Shown piece by piece: positions 52,140-61,567 of a stretch of DNA of 64,000 bases (within the stretch, counting starts at the first letter, position 1; each line of letters opens with the position of its first letter). Position numbers and translations under genes: made by a program. Origin of the DNA: Chionis minor. Its lineage: Eukaryota > Chordata > Aves > Charadriiformes > Chionididae. Location: assembly GCA_013398295.1 (NCBI GenBank), contig VZSF01001902.1, positions 87,146-151,145 on the forward strand, in the 5' to 3' direction. The notes under the pieces are model-generated. The model had not been told where the DNA came from and made no database searches. It was given only the letters and a program-made list of their open reading frames with translations.

Positions 52140-52393
52140 GTAAGCAGTTAAAATGACACATTCCTGCTGGCAATCTCTTTTTAGTTCTTTCTCTCTATAG
52201 AGTAATGATGATCCCAGTTTAAAAACATAGGGCTGAGGAAATGTAAATTCTATATGGAGACTCCTCTCTCTGCCTCAGTTTTCCAGTGTGTACATCAGAG
52301 ACTCTACCTCAGGATCGTGAAGGGTTTTGTTATCCAAGGAAGGACTATATTATGGGATTGTATGTTACATGGACACAAAACAGCTGAGATTAA

Positions 52394-52427
52394 AATATGT
52401 TTATATTAAAGAGATTATAAACATATT
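52394..52427. repeat. Inverted repeat, 12-bp arms, 10-nt loop
   Basis: AATATGTTTATA at 52394-52405 pairs perfectly with TATAAACATATT at 52416-52427 across a 10-nt loop. A third related word, TATGTTTATA, follows at 52431-52440. It may be chance in AT-rich DNA. Confidence 0.85.
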
Positions 52428-55099
52428 ATGTATGTTTATATATATTTGACCACTGAATTTTATCAAACATTTCTGAAGTAAGAAAATACCTTGTTTTCTC
52501 TTTAAAAGTTCTGCAGACTGTGTTCTCATAATATTTGTGAGATCAAGGAAGCCCTTATTTGTTCCTCAGATACAAATAGCTCTTTCCACTTGTCTTTAGT
52601 TCAAATGTCTACAATCTGTGCCTGATGGATTAGGGTGTGTGAAGGAAAATTACTAACATGAAGAGATTTGCTGTTCCTGGAGGAAGTAGGGACCCTATTG
52701 GTCTTAAAGAATTTATGTTACTGCATAACTGCGGAACTGTTAATTCCGTTAATTGATAATGCCTAGTTGGTTGTTGACAATGCTCTTAGCGTTAGTTCCC
52801 CAAATCAGTCATCTGCTTCTTGAGCATGACTGGGGAATATTGAAAGGCTTGCTGTAAGACAGCATCCCCTTTCCAGATGATTTTCCAGAGCCCTTGTTAA
52901 GATAAACCCTCCTGTCAAATAGATTACTCTTGCATGGAAAGCAAGTCTAACATTTCAGGCTGTATGTAATCCTTCCTTTAAGTCAGTGACGGGTATTTCT
53001 CTTTGAAGTTTTTAACCCTTAAGCATTCCTGTGTAGAAGTCATTGTTTCAGTTTGCTGGATGTGATGGCAGCTGTTCCTTATGGCCCTCTCCTCTGCTAA
53101 TCCATTGTTGTAAGGTTGCCCTTCGTACTTTGTCTTTCTTTGTTCAACTGATCTCTCAGAAGCCCATCACTCCACCACTGACGCTCTCCTTCTGGTGAGG
53201 TATAAGTAGCTTTGTGTCACAGAGTAAAGTGAATCACAGTTTCACAGAAAAAATACAATGTCGGATTTATTAAAATTTAACTTAATGCGAAGTGCACAAA
53301 AAGAAGATTGGGCTGTGTTGTCCTCGTAGAATGGATTATGTAGCACTGACGTTTGTAATCTACAGGTCGATCTCATCCAGCAGGAGTCAGAATCCAGTCC
53401 AGTAGGAACATTAACATCTCCAAAATACATAATGCAGTGCTTCTCTTGAATATATCGACCATTTTGGCCTCCAGTTCCATTCCTATTATGCAGTATAGAT
53501 GCCCTGGATTTGGGGGTACAGCCAGTGGAAGCTGATATGGATTGCACCACCTCTACTCTTATAAATATGCTCTCAGTTTCTTTTTCCCTTCTATGAAAGA
53601 AGGAAAGGAACTCAAATCTTCTGTGAGATCGACTGTTATTTTTCAGTTCAGTGTTTGTGATGATTTTTGGATTACGCCTGTTTCTTGTGCTTTATTTTTA
53701 CTGTTTTCCAATATTAATTCCATGTATGCACTAGAGCTTGAATAACTGCATGTGCCAAGACCCAAATTTGGTACCAGGGCCCTTCTATAAGCACTGTAAG
53801 AGGCTTTCATAAGCAAAACAGATGAGTGGATTAACAGATGGCTTCACCAGAAAAAAGACAACACACACGAAAAATATGCTTGTTTATACAACAGTCATAC
53901 AACAGAAGTCAGGCTTCTACAGCTGAATGCTTATGACTTCCAGAGAGAACCGAGTAGTTACAACTGTGGGAGGAGGCAGAGTAAACCAAACAGTGGCTTT
54001 TGAGGCTAGTGAGATATCCTTGTCATTTTAGAAGGCTTCTGAGGAAGAATTTGGTAGCCAGGGATTCCCACAGTTACAAAGCAACAACAGACTACTAGTA
54101 GAGCAACCTGAATAACTTGGTGACAGTAAGACATGAAAGATGTGAAGGTAGGGATTAATAGCCTTGCTTTGACATGGAGTAGGGAAGACCCATCGGAGTG
54201 TTTAAAAAGAGGGTGATGTAGTCAGACCAATGTACTAGAAGGCAATTTAAAAAAAAAAAAAACAAACTACGTTTTGAATGTGTTTGGGGAGGAGTGAAAA
54301 ATGTCGGGTAGGTAAGAAACGCACAGTATTTGTACCTTTGAGAAGCACAAAATGCAGTAATCGAGCCTGGACAAGCATATTTGCCAACATATCAACTGTC
54401 ATTGATTCCATACTGTAAGTTTCATTTTTTCTACAGAAAATGGATTTGTATTAGGAAATATACCACAGGACTTGCTAACTGTCCTCAAACATTATAAGAG
54501 CAAGACTATATTTCTGTTCCTTTGAACAAAGAAGCCAAACAAAACTAAAGGTCCAGTAGGTCATTTCACTAACAAAAAAAAGGTGATGCAAGACATCATG
54601 TAGTTTTGTTCAGTTTCCATTCATTGACAACAATCAAGACAGCAGAAAGTCTTGATTTCTCAAGCAAAAGCTGAATCAGAAAACCAGCAGCAGCGTCTAT
54701 GCTTTAATCCCTACCTGCCTCTGAATAAGAAAAAAATCCCCTTACAGGTGGCATTGAGAACCTCATTCTGGTATTACTCAATCAGAGGCTCCCTGTTTTT
54801 CCAGTGCCAACTTCCAGCTCGGACTGAGGGCAGTTTCAGCTGGAGCTGCTGCTTCGTGCAGCTTTGCTGGAGTTGGCTCTGCAGCCCCTGCGTAGCCCTG
54901 GACCTGGCCCCAGCCCCAGCTCACCTCGGTATAAGGCAGGAAGATGGGCTTCATGCTCTCATCAGGAGAAAGCTGCATGACCTGAAACCAGTTACTTTCA
55001 ATGCAGCTTAATCCACTCTATAAATTAAGCTGGCCTTAAAAAATTCTAACGTTGAAAATATTGACAGCAGGAGAAATTTTTTTGTCTTTCTTTTGTTGA

Positions 55100-55525
55100 G
55101 TATCTACAGAAGGCTGGAGCGCCTCTCCTATGAAGACAGGCTCAGAGGGTTGTTAAGCCTGGAGAACAGAAGGCTCTGGGGAGACCTTGTAACAGCCTTC
55201 CAGTACCTAAAGGGGGCCTCCGGGAAAGATGGGGAGAGACCCTTTATCAGGGAGTGTAGTGATAGGAGGAGGGGTTTTAAACTAAAAGAGGACAGATTTA
55301 GGTTAGATATTAGGAAGAAATTCTTAGCTGTGAGGGTGGTGAGCACTGGAACAGGTTGCCCAGAGAAGTTGTGGAGGCCCCATCCCTGGAAGTGTTCAAG
55401 GCCAGGTTGGCTGGGGCTTTGAGCAACCAGGTCTAGTGGGAGGTGTCCCCGCACATGGCAGGGGGTTTGGAACTAGATGGTCTTTAAGGTTCCTTGTAAC
55501 TCTAACCATTCTATGATTCTATGCT
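55100..55525 (+). mobile_element. CR1 LINE 3' end
   Basis: Well-preserved CR1 3' terminus in the sense orientation. It runs from the AGGCTGGAGCGCCTCTCCTA block through GGTTAGATATTAGGAAGAAA and CACTGGAACAGGTTGCCCAG. It ends in the unique 3' UTR with the terminal TTCTATGATTCTATG tandem unit at about 55509-55524. The preservation suggests a more recent insertion than the other CR1 pieces here. It ends only about 120 bp before the last ADAMTS19 exon. Confidence 0.93.
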
Positions 55526-55647
55526 CTATTCTGCTGTCCCTTCCCCAGATACACTTCTGGTGCCCTTGTCACCTTTGCTTCCTGATTCTTCACTAATAAA
55601 TGTAACAGTAATGTGTATTTGATTTTGTTGTTGCTGTTGTTTCACAG

Positions 55648-55799
55648 CTGCTTTAACATTCAAGTGCCTGGGAGACCAGTGGCCTGTGTACTGCAGGGTG
55701 ATAAGAGAGAAGAACCTCTGTCAAGACATGAGGTGGTATCAGCGGTGCTGTGAGACGTGCAGGGACTTTTATGCACAAAAAATGCAACAAAAGAGTTGA
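55648..55799 (+). CDS. ADAMTS19: ADAMTS19 last coding exon: PLAC domain and stop
   Basis: The coding part is 152 nt. It completes a split alanine codon and ends at TGA (55797-55799). It encodes the PLAC (protease and lacunin) domain with its six cysteines: [15 protein letters not shown], then RCCETC. The protein then ends in [15 protein letters not shown] domains occur at the C-terminus of a subset of ADAMTS proteins and of papilin and lacunin; their function is poorly known. The acceptor is TTGTTTCACAG. The stop position matches the expected length of the family C-terminus. Confidence 0.96.
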
Positions 55800-55849
55800 C
55801 CTCTGTCAGGCTGGCTGGCTCTCAGCTCTTTGCAATCTTATTATTTATA

Positions 55850-55894
55850 AACACACACACACACATACACACACACACACACACACACGCGCGC
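55850..55894. repeat. (CA)n(CG)n microsatellite in the 3' UTR
   Basis: About nineteen CA units with one T interruption, ending in CGCGCGC. It lies 51-95 nt after the ADAMTS19 stop codon and would therefore be part of the mature mRNA. Confidence 0.9.
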
Positions 55895-56185
55895 TTCTTC
55901 AGACCAAATATTATCAGATTACATCTAATTTAATCAAATTAATTTATTTTTACCTACCAGACATCCTTAATGGTTTTGGTTAGACAGCCAACTTGTCTTA
56001 TCCTCTGACATTTTCATAATTAATTTTTATATGAACAATTTTGGATACATTTATCAGAATTTTTAAAAAATAGTAACTAGTATTTTAAATGTTTATTTTC
56101 AGTAGGGTCGTCACTCTGTTGCCAAAAAAAGTCATGTTATCTTGAATTTATTTTAAGTTAGCTGAATAGTTTTGTTGTATATGGA

Positions 56186-56191
56186 AATAAA
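56186..56191 (+). promoter_or_regulatory. Poly(A) signal AATAAA (proximal)
   Basis: Canonical hexamer 387 nt after the stop codon, followed by a T-rich stretch. Possible proximal polyadenylation site. Confidence 0.5.
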
Positions 56192-56780
56192 GCCCTTTTT
56201 AATTTTATTATATTTTTGGCATTCAGAGTCAGAATGATCTTGTGTATTTTGCAACAGATGTTGAGGTGAGTAAGCTAACATTATTGAACAGGTTATTACA
56301 GAATGTATTGTGAAATCAGTTCATTTGATTTAGAAACATACTGAAGGGGATAATCTACTGTAACTTATATTGTAAACAAGAAAGTTAAAGTAGCTAAGTA
56401 GGGATTTTGATCATTCTCATGGACACATACTTGAACGCAAGTATTGAATCAATGAAACACTGTAGAGATTTACACTGAATCACTGTTGCACTGTTTGAGG
56501 TAGTGTAGAGAAATGCAGTCCTAGAACTCGTACCATCCTATGAATCCATGTCTGTACTGTTTTAACACGTCACTTGATTTTAAACGTTTTGAAAAAAAAA
56601 ACCCATGCCCCTCTATACCTTTGTGTGTCCTTTTGCAGATTTACAAATGGAAGAGTCCTTCCTCCTGCCACTTGTATGAATTAATCTGTTAAACATTTCC
56701 AGTTCTCTATTGACAATTTAGAAAATAGCTTTGTAATACTACTTACTTTTATCTCTGTTTTATGAAAAAATCTTTATAAA

Positions 56781-56786
56781 AATAAA
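56781..56786 (+). promoter_or_regulatory. Poly(A) signal AATAAA (middle)
   Basis: Canonical hexamer, part of AAAATAAAATG. It is about 100 nt before the distal signal. Confidence 0.5.
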
Positions 56787-56877
56787 ATGTTTTACAGTTT
56801 TGTGAAACGTTATGAAACAGCTAAGATTTTCCTTATGAGAAAATATTGTACATGATTCACATGATTTTTACATTTTC

Positions 56878-56883
56878 AATAAA
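56878..56883 (+). promoter_or_regulatory. Poly(A) signal AATAAA (distal)
   Basis: Canonical hexamer followed by a T/GT-rich downstream element at about 56895-56925 (TTCTTTTGTTATTTG, TTTTTCCTGTTTTG). This is the best candidate for the main 3' end. Confidence 0.65.
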
Positions 56884-58753
56884 AAGTAAAGCTTCTTTTG
56901 TTATTTGCATTTTTCCTGTTTTGGGCATCCGTGTCGAGCCCTGCATCGCAGCAGGTTCAGCTACAGTAGTCCCTACAGCAAATGTGTCCTGCCTCTTCGT
57001 GTAGGCAGCTTTCTGCAGCTGCAGGCTGACATGCCACTCTGTGAGCTTTGATATATGGCAAGTTGGGTATAACAGAGGAATATTCAGTGGAGGAGAAGTA
57101 ATTTATCTCAGGTGAGTGCTCGTAACCACTGAACTTTGCAAGAGAAGAGGGGTAAGTCCTCTGCCTCCATTTTGTGATGCAAGCCTTTAGGCATGCTGTG
57201 AAAATAGATAGGAGAGCAAACCCGGAAGGCAAGACAGCCAGAGAAGTGAGTCTCAAAGGCATCATGTTTTCTACTCAAAGTAAAAAGGGAATGCATCTTT
57301 ATTCAAGTGATTGTTCCTTCTAGTTCTCTGCAGAGAGTCCACTGTAGAGATGTGATGTAGATATCTGCACAAATTAATAAACTGGGGCCCCCAGTCAGGA
57401 CTGTGATTCTGTCCAGGAAGAATACTTGGCTGCAGTCTTAACTCCCATTGAAGTCAACATATGTGTTTTCAAATAGCCATACTGTCAAAGTCTTTGGTTT
57501 GGCATCTTACTGCAGTGCATTCAAAAACTACAACTTTAATGATGTGCTAATGGATGATTTTAAATTAAGTATCGTCTGGTTTTTAAAAGTAAAGAAGGAA
57601 AGAAAAATAACTCTGACATCACGGAATGTGATACTGTATTTTTTATAATTAAAAAGTTTCAGTGCACAGAAAACTCGGTTGCTCTTGGGCATAACTCCTC
57701 AATGTCACAGACAGACATTTAAAAGTCTAATAGAATTATTGTAGTTGGCAGGCAAAAGAAACAATCATTATTTTAAATTTTCTTCTTGCTTACTTAGTAC
57801 CCAGTCCTGCTAATACTCCTGCACTTGCTAGAATCACAACTAAAACTCAAGCAAAAGGAAAGATGTCTCCAGACTACAGGCCAGAGGACAGTCTTTTATC
57901 AGCCAGGGATGCCATCCACACAATCTTGAATGTCTTTGCTCTGCCGTGTCTACATATTCTACTAACAACAACGCGGGCTTTATCTCAAAACAGAAAAGTA
58001 CATTTAACTCTGCCCGTATCCATTGAAAAGAGATGAGTGACTTGTGCTGAAATCATCCTCCAGTCACCCTTGTACAACATCGTAAAAGAAAAGACTTTTG
58101 GATGGCAACTAGGGAGGGGAAGTTGCACAGTAAAATGACGTTCTTTTTAAAGGTAATGAGTGACATCAGGATGTTACAGTGCTGATAGATCTGGATCTGA
58201 TTCCCTCAGCATCTGTATTACAAAACTATTTATTACATGTGTGTGAATCACTGTGAAGCAGTTTCTGTGCCTACATAGCAAAAATGCTTCTTTCTCAGCA
58301 TGGATTTGAAAGCAAGTTAATTTTACCGCTTCGATACACTCAGTCTTCGTTTGGAGAAGCAGCAAAGACCCAAATACCTGTTTCATCAGGAAACAATAAG
58401 AACATCTCAAGAAGCTGCCCAGCCTGTGTCCCAAGTCGCAGCGTGCTGCGTGCGGCGCTGTCTGATGCTGTGCCTGCCCTGCAGAGCCCTACCACAGCCC
58501 TGGGTGACATCATGCAGCACTTTCCACCTGTGTTCAGGGAAGCAATAGCCTTCTGCACTCACAGTCTCGCCTGAGCTTACTCGCTTTTTGGATACCGTCT
58601 TTCCTTTTGAACAACAATCCCTCTGCATTAATACATTTCCCTTCCAGCCTGATGAATATGTAAAGTTTCAGCTAGTGAAACAGTCAAGTTCAGCTGACAA
58701 GGAAGGGTGAAATTCACTTCAGCTCACAAGGCTGGAGTAGGCCTCTCTGCTAA

Positions 58754-58799
58754 TTAAATCCCACTTAGGCTCTATTTTATTGGATTAAGTGGGAATTTA
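58754..58799. repeat. Inverted repeat with two CCACTTA cores
   Basis: TAAATCCCACTTA near 58754-58767 and TAAGTGGGAATTTA near 58785-58799 form a stem with one bulge around an 18-nt loop. Each arm contains a core resembling an NK2-class homeodomain site (TTAAGTGG and CCACTTAG). Regulatory function is only a possibility. Confidence 0.5.
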
Positions 58800-59089
58800 G
58801 TGGTGCACAGGGCTTGTGTGAGGCTGGTGTGCAGTGGGCTTACTTCTTCCCAAATTCATGCTGCCTAGCTACTGCAGTGACTGAAAGTAACAACAGTTAC
58901 CACTTCTCATACCTTTCTTAAAGAAAAGGAATACCTGAATTTTAATTGTGCTTCCACTTACTCTGGAGGGAATTTACTGCTTTGTTCTGCAGGATGTGGT
59001 TTAGGGTTTGGTTTTCTGGGTTTTGGGTTTGGTGGGGTTTTTTTTTTCCATTGAACTTCCATTGTCATCTTCAGTGACAGAGAAGTGGC

Positions 59090-60540
59090 CATTTGCTTTT
59101 TGTAAAAATATAGTAAAAATGGAAAGCTTGCCTGGCTGAGAAGACCAATGGAGGCCTTGAAGTCTAGCAGGTCAATTGTAAACAGTAAATGAAGAGCAAT
59201 CAGAAAGAATTTGAAGAGCTCTGTATGAAAGATGCTCAAATTAATAGTAAAAGGGACTTCAAATACATCAAAAGCAAGAAGCCAGCTAGGGAGTCGGTAC
59301 GACCATCTGATAATGCAGTTGTGAAAAGGAAACACTCAGGGGTAATAGAGCTGTGAAAGGCAAGTTCAGTGAATTAATTTGCTTTGGCCTTTCCAGCTGA
59401 AATGTTGCAGGAGTTCTGCCTTGCACGTTCCTTATAGCAGACATGCCAGAGAATCTCAGTCAAGTTGAAGGAAATATACGAGAATGTAAGACCAAGTAGG
59501 TGTGTTAGATGCTAACAGGTATCTAGGGTGGCAGTCATGAGAGATTCCTGGAAGTGCACAACTGGAAATTGTAGAACTGCTTGCCATAGTGTGTAAACTG
59601 TTGTTTCAAACAGTCACTCTGCCAGAGGACTGGCAGATTGCAGTATAATTCCCGCCTGTTGAAAAGGGGATCTTTATGGGATACTCTGAACCACAGCCTG
59701 GGTAGTCTTGGGTGCTGTAAGAGCCGGTGAAAAAGAGTAAGATCCTTGAGCACCTGCATAAGCATGGGCTGCTGGGAGAGAGCCAGTGTGGCTTCAGCTT
59801 TGTCCCGAGCAAAGAGGATCTGGTGGACACACAAGTCTCCAACAAGGTTCCACATTATAGGATATTCAAGAAACTACATTGACACAGGACTATAGGAGCG
59901 ACCTTTATGGCTTGAAAGCTGGTTAAAGGATTGGAAGCAAAATGGTCATCTTTCAGGATGGAGAGGAGTCAGCAGTATGGTTCCCCAAGGAGTGGTGCTG
60001 CGTTTAGTTTTTTCAACATTTTTATCAATAGCATGAGAAAGAGAGTGAAAACAGATCTCCAGCTCTGCAGGTGACATTAACATCTTCTGGTCAACCAACT
60101 GTTGCCTCACTTGGCAAGAAAGTCACAAAACAGAGTGATTAGGCAAGACATTAGCCAGGCAGCTTTGATGTAGCTTAAACTTAAGGTAGTATAACTATGG
60201 AAAAATGGTGTAAGATATCCCTACAACATACTGAACTTGCAACTGGCAGTCACAGAGGTGGAGAAAAATCATAGTGTCTTTGGTTACTGTATTCTCATGT
60301 TATTAGCTCTATGAGAATAGCAGAGAAAAAAGCCAAAAACTGATGGATATTGTCAGAAGAGACAGCACCATTTTTCTTGGTTTTGGAACTGTGGTGTACC
60401 CACAGCTTGAGCATTGTATTCATTTATGGTTCCTGTGTTCTCATAAACAATTTAGTGGAATTACACTGTAACACATTAAAAAAGGCAAACAAATGAGCAA
60501 AGTGATAGCCCAGGTGGTTTATGAAATGAGATTAAAAAGT
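59090..60540 (+). mobile_element. Old CR1 LINE, 5' portion
   Basis: Heavily mutated sense-strand CR1 ORF2. It has a block near 59200-59310 corresponding to the DAQINSKRDFKYIKSKKPAR-type segment just upstream of the reverse transcriptase. Further blocks near 59620-59850 contain LPEDWQIA-like, EKG and CLxQ..GF-type RT remnants. There are many stops and indels. It appears to continue after 60836 beyond an inserted younger CR1. Limits are approximate. Confidence 0.75.
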
Positions 60541-60832
60541 TGATACTTCAGATGGGAAAGGAAGAGGCTGAGACAAGAGGTAACAGGCACAAACTTGAAT
60601 ATAGGAAGTTCCATCTAAACGTGCAGAGGAACTTCGTTCCTTTGAGGGTGACAGAGCACTGGAACAGGCTGCCCAGAGAGGTGGTGGAGTCTCCGACTCT
60701 GGAGACAATCAAAACCCGCCTGGATGTCATCCTGTGCAACCTGCTGTAGGTGGACCTGCTCTGGCAGGAGGGTTGGGCTAGATGATCTCCAGAGGTCCCT
60801 TCCAGTCCCTGTGATTCTGAGATGAGCATGGT
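60541..60832 (+). mobile_element. CR1 LINE 3' end, probably nested
   Basis: A clear CR1 3' end: CACTGGAACAGGCTGCCCAG, then GTGGTGGAGTCTCCGACTCT and CTGGATGTCATCCTGTGCAA. It finishes with GGGCTAGATGATCTCCAGAG, CCCTTCCAG and a GTGATTCTGAGATGA tail. It belongs to a different CR1 subfamily from the flanking older element and seems to interrupt it. Confidence 0.88.
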
Positions 60833-60835
60833 TAA

Positions 60836-61262
60836 GGTTTAAAAAATCATGAAGGCGATGGATAAACTGCACGTAGAGCTCTTGTTCTTAAATCCTGTAA
60901 TACAGCAAAGAGGGTATCCTTGGTAAAACTGATGTGGAGATTAGTTTAAAACACATAAAATCAAGCACTTCAGACAGATAGTCATGAGGTTCTGAAGCTT
61001 GCTTCTGGAGGAGGCAGTATCAGAAGATTTGAAATGCAATTAGAAAAATTAATGGACAAGAAGTCCATAAAACAATAAAAGGCCTGGGAAGAGACACTTC
61101 AGCAGAAAAACTTGTGTGGCTTCTGGGGCAGTAAAAGGCGAACAAACTGCAGAAAGTACCCAGGTGTACATAGTTTCTCTTCTTGCCTTTTTCAAACACA
61201 GTGACAGATCCTGGGCTTGGGGCGGTCTGACCTAGTGGGATGGTTTTTATGTTCTTGTCATG
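60836..61262 (+). mobile_element. Old CR1 LINE, 3' portion
   Basis: Diverged CR1 3' region that resumes after the nested element with AAAATCATGAAGGCGATGGA. It continues through a TTAGTTTAAAACA block and ends with GGTCTGACCTAGTGGGATGG and TTTTTATGTTCTTGTCATG, the typical tail of older sauropsid CR1 families. Confidence 0.75.
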
Positions 61263-61462
61263 TCTAATGAAACAAGTAGTGCTGGTAAGTAAATTCACAC
61301 AGCTGTACACCACATCATGTGCTATAGTAGCACAGAAGAAACCTGTGTTCAGAGAGATGCTTGATATACATGTTTAAGAAAGAAGGCATGGTTGGATATA
61401 CCCAAGTATTTTGGAACACTAGTTGCTACTGTCTTAGTTCTTCCCAGGGGAAAAAAGGGAAC

Positions 61463-61567
61463 TACATGTAGTGGGAGGTATCCCTGGCCACGGCACAGGG
61501 ACTTGGAACAAGGTGATCTTTAAGGTCCCTTTCGACCCAAACCATTCTATGATTCAATGATTCTATG
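61463..61567 (+). mobile_element. CR1 LINE 3' terminal fragment
   Basis: About 105 bp of CR1 3' UTR. It has TAGTGGGAGGTATCCCTGGC, then TTGGAACAAGGTGATCTTTA, AGGTCCCTTTCGACCCAAAC and the terminal CATTCTATGATTCAATGATT repeat. It is extremely 5'-truncated, as is common for CR1. Confidence 0.9.

Larger units (their letters stand above)
52140..55647 (+). other. ADAMTS19: Last intron, 3508 bp
   Basis: GT-AG intron. It contains a 12-bp stem inverted repeat at 52394-52427, an A-rich run near 54248-54262, a GC-rich patch at about 54800-54960, and a CR1 3' end at about 55100-55525, close to the acceptor. Confidence 0.85.
5318..56900 (+). other. ADAMTS19: ADAMTS19 gene, 3' half (13 exons plus 3' UTR)
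   Basis: This is the transcription unit for a secreted ADAMTS-family zinc metalloprotease. Only the C-terminal ancillary region is visible: end of disintegrin-like domain, TSR1, cysteine-rich, spacer, TSR2-5 and PLAC. The thirteen exons total 1869 nt, giving 622 residues and a stop, with exact phase matching at every junction. The TSR-plus-PLAC layout and the C-terminus ending in QQKS fit ADAMTS19 rather than its closest paralogue ADAMTS17. The MINAR2 neighbour supports this independently. From family knowledge the full protein is about 1200 residues, so roughly the N-terminal half, including the catalytic HExxH site, is off the left edge. Loss of ADAMTS19 in mammals is linked to heart-valve disease; its substrate is poorly defined. 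The 3' end is set approximately, just after the last poly(A) signal. Confidence 0.95.
55800..56900 (+). other. ADAMTS19: ADAMTS19 3' UTR
   Basis: Non-coding, AT-rich sequence after the stop codon. It starts with a (CA)n(CG)n tract about 50 nt downstream of the stop and carries three AATAAA signals at 56186, 56781 and 56878. The end is inferred to be about 15-25 nt after the last signal, where a GT/T-rich stretch begins. Shorter 3' UTR isoforms of about 0.4 and 1.0 kb are possible. Confidence 0.7.

Noticed and set aside
54652..55011. 119-codon frame before the last ADAMTS19 exon
   Set aside because: It lies in the last intron over a GC-rich patch, with no splice-site continuity to the PLAC exon and no known family.
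5318..55799. The gene could be ADAMTS17 instead of ADAMTS19
   Set aside because: ADAMTS17 has the same domain order, but the C-terminal residues after the PLAC domain end in QQKS as in ADAMTS19, and the next gene is MINAR2, the neighbour of ADAMTS19.
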